Below are positions 34,324-42,336 of a DNA stretch of 64,000 nucleotides, in pieces. The notes under the pieces are model-generated. The model was not told the origin of the DNA. It made no database searches and saw only the letters and a list, made by a program, of their open reading frames with translations. Source of the stretch: Prauserella alba (lineage in GTDB: Bacteria; Actinomycetota; Actinomycetes; Mycobacteriales; Pseudonocardiaceae); the NCBI RefSeq assembly GCF_024171735.1, contig NZ_JAMTCH010000007.1, forward strand, positions 1 to 64,000, in the 5' to 3' direction. The position numbers and the translations under genes are program-made. Position 1 is the stretch's first letter; every line of letters starts with the position of its first letter.

Positions 34324-34514
34324 GTGCTGCCCCTTCCTCTCGCCGGTCAGCGCGGTTCGACACCGCCTGTCCGCAAGCTTCACGCCCCCGGCCGAGGGCG
34401 TCAACCGTGTCGAAAGTAGGACGATCCAGGCGGCGGAAAGGTTTCCTTCGCGTCCGGAAATTTTCATCGGCGGGGTCGCTGCCGGCACACGCAGGGCGCC
34501 GCGTGACGATTCAC

Positions 34515-34577
34515 GCACCGCTCACCCGCGGCGCTCTCACCCAGGGCACCGCTCACCCAGGGCACCGCTCACCCGCG
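34515..34577. repeat. 16-bp tandem repeat (GCACCGCTCACCCAGG)
   Basis: Four consecutive units, at 34515, 34531 (degenerate), 34546 and 34562, of the GCACCGCTCACCCRSG type. It lies just beyond the rplI terminator. No function seen. Confidence 0.65.
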
Positions 34578-34604
34578 CCGGTCCGTCGGAGGGGCATCCA
34601 ACGA

Positions 34605-34643
34605 CGAGTGGCGGGCCCTCCACATCGGAGGACCCGCCACTCG
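34605..34643 (-). terminator. Terminator hairpin of rpsF-ssb-rpsR-rplI operon
   Basis: Stem GAGTGGCGGG-x-CCTCC with its complement GGAGG-x-CCCGCCACTC, one internal mismatch and a short loop. It lies 16 bp after the rplI stop on the minus strand. No T-tract. Confidence 0.75.
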
Positions 34644-34658
34644 GGGTGAGCTCAGGGC

Positions 34659-35114
34659 TTACTTGGGCTGCACGTCCAGCTTCACGTCCGCCTTCACATC
34701 GGGGTGGAGACGGGCCGTCACCGCGTGCTTGCCGACGGTCTTGATGTGACCGTCGACGTGGATGACCCGCTTGTCGAGCAGCGGGCCGCCCGCGGCCTTG
34801 ATCGCACCGACGATGTCGGCAGTGGTGACCGAGCCGAACAGCTTCTTCGAACCCTCGGACGCCTTCGCCGCGACCGCGATGTGGCCCAGACCCTCGAGCT
34901 GCGTCTTCAGCTCCTTGGCGTGGTCCAGGTCGCGGATCCGGCGGGCCTCCTGGGCGCGGCGGATGGTGCGGACGTTCTTCTCCGCGCCCTTCGAGGACGG
35001 GATGGCGTAACCGCGCGGCAGCAGGTAGTTGCGCGCGTAGCCGTCCTTGACCTCGACGATGTCGCCGGGGCCGCCCAGGTGGTCGACGTCGGTCGTCAGG
35101 ATGATCTTCGCCAT
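34659..35114 (-). CDS. rplI: 50S ribosomal protein L9
   Basis: Large-subunit protein binding 23S rRNA; 151 residues, normal length. The N-terminal domain begins MAKIILTTDVDHLGGPGDIV, followed by VKDGYARNYLLPRGYAIPSS, the L9 signature. The C-terminal domain ends in HPDVKADVKLDVQPK. Last gene of the rpsF-ssb-rpsR-rplI operon, 14 bp after rpsR. Confidence 0.97.
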   Translation of the reverse strand: MAKIILTTDVDHLGGPGDIVEVKDGYARNYLLPRGYAIPSSKGAEKNVRTIRRAQEARRIRDLDHAKELKTQLEGLGHIAVAAKASEGSKKLFGSVTTADIVGAIKAAGGPLLDKRVIHVDGHIKTVGKHAVTARLHPDVKADVKLDVQPK

Positions 35115-35128
35115 GACTGACTCCCTTC

Positions 35129-35377
35129 TCAGCGCGCGGTCGACGTGTAGGGCAGCAGCGCCATCTCGCGCGAGTTCTTCACCGCGATGGCGACGTCGCG
35201 CTGGTGCTGGCTGCAGTTACCGGTGACTCGGCGGGCACGGATCTTGCCGCGGTCGGAGATGTACTTCCGCAGCAGGTTGGTGTCCTTGTAGTCGATGGCC
35301 TCGGGCTGGCCCTGCTTGATGGCCTTGCAGAAGACGCAGACCTTCTTCTTCGGCTTACGAACCGGTGGCTTCGCCAC
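35129..35377 (-). CDS. rpsR: 30S ribosomal protein S18 (zinc-ribbon, C+ form)
   Basis: Small-subunit protein of 82 residues. The N-terminal [13 protein letters not shown] holds a CxxC pair, and a third Cys occurs in [11 protein letters not shown], so this is the Zn-binding C+ type; many actinobacteria also keep a zinc-independent paralogue expressed under zinc starvation. The core [15 protein letters not shown] matches S18. It sits between ssb and rplI. Confidence 0.96.
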   Translation of the reverse strand: MAKPPVRKPKKKVCVFCKAIKQGQPEAIDYKDTNLLRKYISDRGKIRARRVTGNCSQHQRDVAIAVKNSREMALLPYTSTAR

Positions 35378-35437
35378 TGTGTACTCCTGGGGAACTTAGT
35401 GCGTGGTTGCTGATGTCGGGACTGGCGAGAGTCGGCC

Positions 35438-35944
35438 TCAGAACGGCGGCTCGTCGGAGAAGCCGCCACCGCCGCCGGCGGGAGGCGCGCTGCCCCACGG
35501 GTCGTCGGCGGGAGCACCGGAACCGGCCGCGGGCGCCGCAGCGCCTCCGCCACCGAAACCGCCGCCGCCACCGCCGCCGCGGCTGACCTTGTTGACCTTG
35601 GCCGTCGCGTACCGCAGAGACGGGCCGATCTCGTCGACCTCGAGCTCGACGACGGTCCGCTTCTCGCCTTCCTTCGTCTCGAAGGACCGCTGCTTGAGCC
35701 GGCCCTGCACGATGACCCGGGCGCCTCGCGTGAGCGTCTCGGCGACGTTCTCCGCGGCCTGGCGCCAGATGTTGCAGCGCAGGAACAGCGCCTCGCCGTC
35801 CTTCCACTCACCGCTCTGCCGGTCGAACTGGCGCGGCGTGGAGGCGACGGTGAAGTTCGCAACGGCGGCGCCGGACGGCGTGAACCGGAGTTCCGGGTCC
35901 GCGGTCAGGTTGCCGACCACCGTGATGATGGTGTCTCCGGCCAT
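35438..35944 (-). CDS. ssb: Single-stranded DNA-binding protein
   Basis: Tetrameric SSB, 168 residues. The OB-fold ([40 protein letters not shown]) covers residues 5-110. A Gly-rich linker ([12 protein letters not shown]) precedes the acidic tip SDEPPF that recruits repair and replication partners. It starts at ATG 35944, 10 bp after rpsF, as in most actinobacteria. Confidence 0.97.
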   Translation of the reverse strand: MAGDTIITVVGNLTADPELRFTPSGAAVANFTVASTPRQFDRQSGEWKDGEALFLRCNIWRQAAENVAETLTRGARVIVQGRLKQRSFETKEGEKRTVVELEVDEIGPSLRYATAKVNKVSRGGGGGGGFGGGGAAAPAAGSGAPADDPWGSAPPAGGGGGFSDEPPF

Positions 35945-35954
35945 GGCTACCGCC

Positions 35955-36287
35955 TCAGGCCTTCGCGGCGATCTTCGCGGCGCGCTTGGCTCCGCGCACT
36001 TCCTGGCGGCGGACCACCTTGGTGCGCAGCACGGTCTCCTGCAGCGACAGCTGCCGGTCGAGCTCCTTGACGTCGTCCGGCTCGGAGATCAGCTCGAGAA
36101 CCGCGTAGATGCCCTCGGCGTTCTTGTTGATCTCGTACGAGAGCCTGCGACGACCCCAGATGTCGACGTTCTCCACGCTGCCACCCGCGTTGCGGATGAC
36201 CTTGAGGAAGTTTTCCAGGGTGGGTGCGACCGTCCGCTCGTCGAGCGACGGGTCGAGGATGACCATTACCTCGTAATGGCGTGACAC
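35955..36287 (-). CDS. rpsF: 30S ribosomal protein S6
   Basis: Small-subunit protein of 110 residues that pairs with S18. The start [17 protein letters not shown] and [20 protein letters not shown] are standard S6. GTG 36287 is preferred over GTG 36293 because AGGAGG lies 9 nt before it and the protein then starts at the conserved MSRHYE. First gene of the operon rpsF-ssb-rpsR-rplI. Confidence 0.96.
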   Translation of the reverse strand: MSRHYEVMVILDPSLDERTVAPTLENFLKVIRNAGGSVENVDIWGRRRLSYEINKNAEGIYAVLELISEPDDVKELDRQLSLQETVLRTKVVRRQEVRGAKRAAKIAAKA

Positions 36288-36426
36288 AACCACTCACCTC
36301 CTATGGGCTCGGGCGGCCACGGACGATCCGTGGCAGGAGGGCAATGTCGAACCGCCAGTTTAGCCGCCGGGACCGACAACCCCTGTTCCGGGGCCGGTCA
36401 CCGCCCCGCGGCGCCCACGCCGTGAT

Positions 36427-36479
36427 GCCCCCAGGGGCACTTTGGTTGCACTCAATGCGACCAAAGTGCCCTTGGGGGC
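36427..36479. repeat. 53-bp palindromic element, copy 4
   Basis: GCCCCCAGGGGCACTTTGG on the left and CCAAAGTGCCCTTGGGGGC on the right around TTGCACTCAATGCGA. It lies 22 bp beyond the stop of the membrane-anchored protein gene at 36502 and 140 bp upstream of rpsF, so it can end the former transcript. Confidence 0.88.
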
Positions 36480-36501
36480 TTTGGTAACGAGCAGGGTCGC
36501 G

Positions 36502-37461
36502 TCAGGCGGACTTGCGGAGGACCCAGGTGCGGACCAGGCCCGCGGTGACACCCGCGAGGGCGACCACGGCGAGCAGCATCGGCAGCTGCACCTGGTTCGG
36601 GGTCGCGTCGTCGGTGGCGAGCGCATCGGCGTTGCCCGCGTTGCGCACGTCGCCTCCGCCGGACTTGCCGCCCTCGCCGATGCCGCCGTCGCTCAGCACG
36701 CCGTACTCGGGCGAATCGGGTGCCCCGGGGACGCCGTCCTGCGGCGAGTACCGCATGTCCGGCGGCACGGCGCTGCCCTGCGTCGGCACGGATGCCTCGG
36801 GCAGGTCGCTGTAGTCACGCGGGGCGGCGTAGGCGTCGCCGCTGCCCTGCGGGGCGTCCGGAGTGGCAGGCACGCCGCGCTGCTGGCCGCCGGGCTGCGA
36901 CGGCTGCTGGTGCCCACCGGAGCCGCCGCCGTGCTGCTGCGGGTTCGAGCCCTCGTCCGGCGATTGCGGCCGCGAGCTCGTGGGCTTCGAGTAGTTGGTG
37001 GCCTCGACCGGCATCCCGCAGACGCCGCCGACCTTGTTCTTGATCGACTCGAGGACACGTTCCTTCGTGCTGGGCATGACGCCGAGCGCCCAGTGGCCGT
37101 CGAGCGCCTCGCCCACGGCCGCGGCGATGGGCTTGCCGCCGATGACGCCCGTGGCCTTGTTCTGCACGGTGCCGACCTCGAGTTTGTGCGTCGCGATCTC
37201 GTCGGCCAGCCTGTTCGGCCACGTCGCCTGCAGCAGCTGGGTCTTCGCTTCTTCCGCGCCGGTCCGGACCGGGCCCTTCAGCGCGGCGCCGTCGACGACC
37301 ACCTTCGCGCCGATCGGGGCTGCGGCCGTCGCGGTGCACGAGTCGACGATCGTCTGCGTCTCGGCGGCTGCGGCCGGAGCGGAGAGTGCGGTCAGGCCTG
37401 CGGCGACCACCGTGGCGGTGGCCGTACCCAGCGCGCGGGTCAGAGCGGTCTTGGTACGCAC
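36502..37461 (-). CDS. Secreted, C-terminally membrane-anchored protein A
   Basis: Not recognised. About 319 residues from GTG 37461 (AAAGGGA upstream). Signal peptide with A-rich core and cleavage after APAAAA near residue 33. The folded part (about 35-150) has two cysteines (VDSCTATA and GGVCGMPVEA), possibly a disulphide. Then a Pro/Gln/Gly-rich linker and a single C-terminal helix LPMLLAVVALAGVTAGLVRT with tail WVLRKSA. The two genes upstream on the same strand have the same layout and near-identical C-terminal helix. Topology: outside domain anchored by the C-terminus, which resembles sortase substrates but without an LPXTG motif. Confidence 0.6.
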   Translation of the reverse strand: MRTKTALTRALGTATATVVAAGLTALSAPAAAAETQTIVDSCTATAAAPIGAKVVVDGAALKGPVRTGAEEAKTQLLQATWPNRLADEIATHKLEVGTVQNKATGVIGGKPIAAAVGEALDGHWALGVMPSTKERVLESIKNKVGGVCGMPVEATNYSKPTSSRPQSPDEGSNPQQHGGGSGGHQQPSQPGGQQRGVPATPDAPQGSGDAYAAPRDYSDLPEASVPTQGSAVPPDMRYSPQDGVPGAPDSPEYGVLSDGGIGEGGKSGGGDVRNAGNADALATDDATPNQVQLPMLLAVVALAGVTAGLVRTWVLRKSA

Positions 37462-37676
37462 TTCGAGCGGTATCCCTTTCCGAACGGCGTTGCCCGGCCT
37501 GGACCTGAAGCTTGCGGCGTCGGTACAGCGAGGCGTTATCAAGGTAAACGACCGTGTGGGCGGACGGATACGGGCCGGTAACCACTCACCGTCGCTGAAC
37601 TGCCGTGGTGTCGGCCACGTTCCGGTGACAGACAACACCCGGAGAGGTCGTCACCGGACCGGGAGAGCGTTGCCCG

Positions 37677-38774
37677 TCAGGCGTTCGCGCGCTGGATGAC
37701 CCAGGTGCGGACCAGGCCGGCGCTGACGCCCGCGAGCGCGAGTACAGCCAGCAGCATCGGGATCGACGGTCCCCGTTCGTCCTCCGGTGCGGCCGAGGGC
37801 AGTGACGAGGCGTCGCCGGCCGTGCGCAGCTCCGCGTTCTCCGATGCGGGTCCCGTCGACCTGCCGTCGGGACCGGGGGCGGCGTCGCTGGCGGCCCGAT
37901 CCGCCGCGTCCGCCGGTGAGCCGGGCCCGCCGGCACTGCCCAGTACGCCGAACTCGGGGTTGTAGCCGGGAATCTGGCCGCCGTAACGCAGGCCGGGCGC
38001 CGCGTCGAACATCGCGCCGCTGGCCACCGGGATTCCGGCGTACCGGAGCTCGGGCGACATCGCAGCGGGCGAGGCCAGCGCCGAGGCTCCGCCGTGACCG
38101 CCGGAGCCGGCACCCGATCCCCGTCCTTCGACGACGGGGCTGTTCGACTTGCGGTTACCCGTGCCGCCGTCGTCGGCTCCGCCGCCCGCTCCCCGGCCGG
38201 AATCGGAGCCCGCGTCGGATCCGGAATCACCGCCGGCGTTCGAGTCGTCATCGCCGCCACCGGGTGCCGGTTCCGACGGTTCGCCGGAGTCGTCACCGGG
38301 ACCGGGCACGACGGCGCCGCGCCCGCCGAGCGTGTCGGCGGCCTTCCTGGCGCTGCGGGTGGCGCCGTCGACGGCGTCGTTCACCCCGTCGGCCACGGGT
38401 TCTCCGGCACCCGGGACGGGACGCACCGCGGTGTCGACCACGTTGACCGTCACCTTGCAGACGCCGCTGAGCAGCGAGCCGACCGTGTCCGTGACGACGC
38501 CGAGGTCGAGTGGCACGCCGAGCGCGGTGATGCCCTGGATCCGGTCGCCGGGTGCGGCCGTCACGGTCTCGCCGCAGCGCACCTGTTTGGTCTCGGCCAC
38601 TGCGGTCGCGGGAGCGGCGATTCCCGCAGCCGCCGCGAGCACCAGCCCGGCCGTGGCCACGGCCGCCGGCTTCGCCACCGCCGAGGTCACCTTCGCGGTG
38701 GCGGGTCCATCCGCGCGGGTGGACCCGGCGTCGTCGCGGGCGCGGCCGTCGGCGTCACTGCCGGGTGTGCGCAT
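37677..38774 (-). CDS. Secreted, C-terminally membrane-anchored protein B
   Basis: Not recognised. About 365 residues from ATG 38774, preceded by GGGGAGG. The signal region has a long hydrophilic N-terminus (residues 1-30) before AAVATAGLVLAAAAGIAAPA. The domain (about 55-130) has cysteines in VRCGETVTAAPG and SGVCKVTVNV, then a long acidic Gly/Ser linker and a second block PELRYAGIPVASGAMF/LRYGGQIPGYNPEFGVLGSA. The C-terminal helix is IPMLLAVLALAGVSAGLVRT, tail WVIQRANA, nearly identical to protein A. The PEFGVLGS block matches PEYGVLSDGG in protein A, supporting a common origin. Confidence 0.6.
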   Translation of the reverse strand: MRTPGSDADGRARDDAGSTRADGPATAKVTSAVAKPAAVATAGLVLAAAAGIAAPATAVAETKQVRCGETVTAAPGDRIQGITALGVPLDLGVVTDTVGSLLSGVCKVTVNVVDTAVRPVPGAGEPVADGVNDAVDGATRSARKAADTLGGRGAVVPGPGDDSGEPSEPAPGGGDDDSNAGGDSGSDAGSDSGRGAGGGADDGGTGNRKSNSPVVEGRGSGAGSGGHGGASALASPAAMSPELRYAGIPVASGAMFDAAPGLRYGGQIPGYNPEFGVLGSAGGPGSPADAADRAASDAAPGPDGRSTGPASENAELRTAGDASSLPSAAPEDERGPSIPMLLAVLALAGVSAGLVRTWVIQRANA

Positions 38775-38844
38775 CGGGGGCCTCCCCATGTCGGCTCATT
38801 GGGAACAACGAACCACACGGGCAGGCGTGACGGATGCCCTCCGA

Positions 38845-39801
38845 TCAGGCGTTCTTCCGGGCGATCCACGCCCTGCTCAGGCCCGCGACGACCACCAGCA
38901 GCGCACCCACCGACAACACGAGCGGCGTGCGGTCGGTCTCCGCGGCCTGTGGCAGTGCCCTGGCCGTGCCGGACTTGCGTGCGGTGTTCTCCTGCTCACC
39001 GGGCCTGCTGCCCCGGTCGGGTGCGTCCATGCCGGGACCGACGGGAGCCTTCGGCACGGTGACGTTCGGGGCGGTGATGTCCGCCGACGGCGGCAGCGCG
39101 ACGGGGCTGAGCGGCTCGGCGAACAGGCGCTGGTCGGCCGGGGGCGCCGGAGGGGTGTCCGGCGCAGGGGGCACGTCCGCATCGGGAACGTCGTCGCCGG
39201 CGCCAGGGTCCGGCCGGTCCGGGTCGGGTGCGGGTTCCGGTTCGGGCTGCGGATCGCCGGGCTGTTCCGGGTCGTCGCCGGGCTGTTCGGGTGACGGCTC
39301 GTCGGGAGTGAGGCCGTCGGTGACGTCACGGGTCGTCGCGCCGAGAGTGTTGACGGTGCCCTGCGCGGTGTCGCACACCTGGCCGAGCGAGTCGACCACG
39401 ACGCCGGTCTCGTTCAGGCCCGCGCCTCGGAGGGTCTCCTTGAGTGGCAGCGACACGAGCGTGCCCTCGGACTCGGAACCGGTGCCGATCCCGGCGAGGC
39501 CCTCGGCACCCGCCGCGGCCCCCACGTCCACGGTCAGCGGTTCGCCGTTGTCGCCCTTGAGCGTGGCGTCGCACTCGCCCTCGATGACCTTCGGTGCCGT
39601 GTCCTGGCGTTCGGCGTCCCGGGCGGTGCTGCCGTCGGTCGCCGTGTCGTCGACCGCCGTGCTCTCGATACCGCCGGTCTCGACGTTGCCGTCGGCTGCC
39701 TGCGCCACTCCGCCGAAGCCGAGCGCGGCGATGCCGGCCGCCGCCGTCACGACGCCCGTGCGCACGACGCTCCTCCGCGCCGTCTTCCGCACGTTCCTCA
39801 C
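38845..39801 (-). CDS. Secreted, C-terminally membrane-anchored protein C
   Basis: Not recognised. About 318 residues from GTG 39801, with GGTGGGG upstream. Signal peptide ends at VAQA near residue 36. The domain (about 65-150) has cysteines in IEGECDATLKGD and GQVCDTAQGTV. A Pro/Asp/Glu-rich linker (EQPGDDPEQPGDPQPEPEP) follows, then a helix PLVLSVGALLVVVAGLSRAW with tail IARKNA. Same architecture as proteins A and B. ALPQAAET lies about 4 residues before the helix but is not a true sortase motif. It is divergent from the endonuclease IV gene. Confidence 0.6.
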   Translation of the reverse strand: MRNVRKTARRSVVRTGVVTAAAGIAALGFGGVAQAADGNVETGGIESTAVDDTATDGSTARDAERQDTAPKVIEGECDATLKGDNGEPLTVDVGAAAGAEGLAGIGTGSESEGTLVSLPLKETLRGAGLNETGVVVDSLGQVCDTAQGTVNTLGATTRDVTDGLTPDEPSPEQPGDDPEQPGDPQPEPEPAPDPDRPDPGAGDDVPDADVPPAPDTPPAPPADQRLFAEPLSPVALPPSADITAPNVTVPKAPVGPGMDAPDRGSRPGEQENTARKSGTARALPQAAETDRTPLVLSVGALLVVVAGLSRAWIARKNA

Positions 39802-39959
39802 GAGCCCCACCCTCGTTCCACTGCCTTGCCCGCCGACCGCTGCCCGCCTGCCTGCCGACAGCGCCGGCCTCGTCACTCTGCGCGGTCGCGCCGACTGCTC
39901 GGTGTCGTCCCGGGTGAAGGTACTCGATGGGTGTCGTGGGTGGTCGATACCCTCGGGCG

Positions 39960-40724
39960 ATGGAGCTCGCTACGCGTGTCGGCGCGCACGTTCCCGACGA
40001 CGACCCGTTGACCACGGCGGGTGAGGTCGGGGCGGACGCCGTCCAGTTCTTCCTCGCCGATCCGCAGGGGTGGAAGAAGCCGCAGCCGCATCCGCACGCG
40101 GAGGAGCTGGTCGCGAGCGACGTCGAGGTGTTCATCCACTCGCCGTACGTGCTGAACGTGGCGTCGCTGAACAACCGCATCCGCATCCCCTCGCGCAAGG
40201 GCGTGACGCAGCACGCGGAGGCGGCGGCGACGGTCGGCGCGCGGGGACTCGTCGTGCACGGCGGGCACGTGCGCAAGGGCGAGGATCCGGCGGAGGGCAT
40301 CGCGAACTGGCGGAAGCTGTTCGAACGCACCACGTTCGACGTGCCGATCCTCATCGAGAACACGGCCGGAGGCGACGCCGCCATGGCGCGTGACCTGGAC
40401 ATGCTCGCTCGGTTGTGGGATGCGGTCGGTGAGTTCGGCGCGGGGTTCTGCCTCGACACGTGCCACGCCCACGCGGCGGGCTGGGACCTGACCACCGTCG
40501 TCGACGACGTCATGGCGATCACGGGGCGGATCGACCTGGTGCACCTGAACAACTCGCGCGACGAGGCCGGTTCGCAGCGTGACCGGCACGCGAACGTCGT
40601 CGGCGGGGCAGGAACGATCGACGCCGAGGTGTTGCGGGCCGTGGCGCTCGCCGCGCAGGCACCGGTGATCGTGGAGACTCCACCCGATGGCCAGCGAGAC
40701 GACATCGGATACCTCCGCGGCTGA
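39960..40724 (+). CDS. nfo: Deoxyribonuclease IV (AP endonuclease, Nfo family)
   Basis: Zn-dependent AP endonuclease of base-excision repair, about 254 residues. Metal ligands are in HSPYVLN, VVHGGHVRKG, ENTAGGD, LDTCHAHAAG and HLNNSRDEAGS-RDRHANVVGG, all as in endonuclease IV. TIM-barrel length is normal. ATG 39960 with GGGCG just upstream; GTG 39927 would add 11 residues. The 3' end overlaps the next gene by 38 bp. Confidence 0.92.
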   Translation: MELATRVGAHVPDDDPLTTAGEVGADAVQFFLADPQGWKKPQPHPHAEELVASDVEVFIHSPYVLNVASLNNRIRIPSRKGVTQHAEAAATVGARGLVVHGGHVRKGEDPAEGIANWRKLFERTTFDVPILIENTAGGDAAMARDLDMLARLWDAVGEFGAGFCLDTCHAHAAGWDLTTVVDDVMAITGRIDLVHLNNSRDEAGSQRDRHANVVGGAGTIDAEVLRAVALAAQAPVIVETPPDGQRDDIGYLRG

Positions 40725-42336
40725 CGGTCCGCGAGGCGGTTCCGGGCACGCAGCGTCCGCCGGCTCGGGGCTGTCGCCGTCGACCCGTGCCGCCGCGGCG
40801 GTGGCCATCCTGCTGTGCGGCATCACGTTGGTGTTCGGCCTGCTGAACAAGCACCGGTGCACCGGTCCGGCGTTCGACGAGAACGGCCGCAGCACGCCGA
40901 ACTACGCCGAGCGCAACTTCCAGGACGCGTGCTACTCGGACATTCAGTTCCTCTGGCTCGGCAGGGGCGTCGACGACCACGTCTTCCCGTACGTCCACGG
41001 CGACATCACGGCCGAAGGGCAGCTGGTCGGCGGCACGCTGGAGTACCCGGTGCTGACCGGCATGCTGATCTGGGCAGGCGCCGCTCCCGCCGACACCGAC
41101 GCCGGGTTCCTGCTCGGATCGGCCGCGGTGCTGGCGCCGTTCGGACTGCTCACGGCGTGGTTGCTGGGCAGGCTCGCCGGGTGGCGTGCGCTGCTGTGGG
41201 CGCTCGGTCCGCCGCTGGTGCTGTACGCGTTCCACAACTGGGATCTGCCCGTGGTCGCGGCGGCGGTGGCGGCGCTGTTCGTGGTGCGGGCTCTCCGCGG
41301 TTCGCTGCGCAGCCGCGCGGGGTGGGCGGCGGTTCTGCTCGGCGTGGGGGCGGCGTTGAAGCTGTACCCCGCCGTGTTCGTGGTGCCGCTGGCGCTGTAC
41401 GTCTATGTGGAGAGCAGGCGCAGCCCGGACATCGGGAGGCGCAGCGCCGTGCGGGAGGCGCTGCGGGTGCCGCTGCTGGCGGGCGGGGTCGTGGCGGCCG
41501 TGAATCTGCCGTTCGCGCTGGCCGGGTTCGACGGCTGGTGGGCGTCCATCGAGTTCCAGGGGCAGCGCCAGGCGGACGGCACATCCAACTCGATCTGGTA
41601 CTGGGGCGTGCGGCACCTGTTCTCCGGGGACGTGGCCTTCCAGCAGTTCACCGACGTCGTGTCGCCGGTTGCCGTGCTCGCCGCGCTGGCGCTCGCGTGC
41701 GGTGTCGGTTGGGAGCGGGCCCAGCGGGAGGGCAGCTTCCCGTTGCTGCAGGTGTGCGCTGCGGCGCTGTGCGGGTTCCTGCTGCTGCACAAGGTCCACT
41801 CGCCGCAGTACACGCTGTGGCTGTTGCCGATGTTTGTGCTGCTGCGCGTGCGGTGGGGGTGGATCGTCGCCTACCTGACGGCGGACGTGGCGATGGGCAT
41901 CGGCGTCTTCCGCTGGTACGGCGACTTCGAACAGCCCATCGCGGAGGGTTTCGCGCCGCAGGCGGTCGTCATCGGAGTGTGGGGCAGGGCAGCGCTGCTG
42001 GCCGGGCTGTTCGTGGCGTTCCTGGCCGCCCGCGCGGTCACCGACCGCAGACCTGCCGGGCCGTCGCCGCTCGGTCAGGGACCGTTCGACCAGGACTCCC
42101 CCTTCGACCCGGACTCCCCCGTCGATGCAGGCTCCCCGTTCGACGCTCCGCCCCGTGACGTTCCGGGCGCCGATGCCGACTCCGCCGATGATCGTGCGGG
42201 GCCACGCCGGAGCAGCGACGACACTCGCGGCAGTACGACGGCGTCCCGCGCCCCCGACAGCACACCGCCCATCGGATCGTCATCGCCGGAACCGGGTCCC
42301 GAAGGGCATCGCACCGGATCCGCCGACGGCCGGTAG
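40687..42336 (+). CDS. GT87-family mannosyltransferase-like membrane protein (1)
   Basis: A 549-residue polytopic protein with about ten membrane segments. The first outer loop has CYSDIQFLWLGRGVDDHVFP, with the acidic DI typical of GT-C enzymes; LEYPVLTGMLIW, ALKLYPAVFVVPL and KVHSPQYTLWLLPMFVLL are hallmarks of GT87 (DUF2029), the family of the polyprenol-phosphate-mannose-using enzymes PimE and MptB. It probably adds a mannose from a lipid carrier outside the membrane. The last 90 residues are hydrophilic, Pro/Ser/Asp-rich. It starts inside nfo (38-bp overlap), and its end overlaps the convergent GT87 gene by 262 bp. Confidence 0.83.
   Translation: MASETTSDTSAADGPRGGSGHAASAGSGLSPSTRAAAAVAILLCGITLVFGLLNKHRCTGPAFDENGRSTPNYAERNFQDACYSDIQFLWLGRGVDDHVFPYVHGDITAEGQLVGGTLEYPVLTGMLIWAGAAPADTDAGFLLGSAAVLAPFGLLTAWLLGRLAGWRALLWALGPPLVLYAFHNWDLPVVAAAVAALFVVRALRGSLRSRAGWAAVLLGVGAALKLYPAVFVVPLALYVYVESRRSPDIGRRSAVREALRVPLLAGGVVAAVNLPFALAGFDGWWASIEFQGQRQADGTSNSIWYWGVRHLFSGDVAFQQFTDVVSPVAVLAALALACGVGWERAQREGSFPLLQVCAAALCGFLLLHKVHSPQYTLWLLPMFVLLRVRWGWIVAYLTADVAMGIGVFRWYGDFEQPIAEGFAPQAVVIGVWGRAALLAGLFVAFLAARAVTDRRPAGPSPLGQGPFDQDSPFDPDSPVDAGSPFDAPPRDVPGADADSADDRAGPRRSSDDTRGSTTASRAPDSTPPIGSSSPEPGPEGHRTGSADGR

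Larger units (their letters stand above)
34324..34658. other. Intergenic region between rplI and ESX operon
   Basis: No gene in these 335 bp. The right end holds the rplI terminator hairpin (34605-34643) and a 16-bp tandem repeat (34515-34577). The left part, about 34390-34470, is AT-richer (GAAAGTAGGACG, AAATTTTCATC) and is the likely promoter of the ESX operon. Confidence 0.5.

Noticed and set aside
36442-36479. Short peptides of VALNATKVPLG or QPKCPWG type at several loci
   Set aside because: They are translations of the 53-bp palindromic element, not genes.
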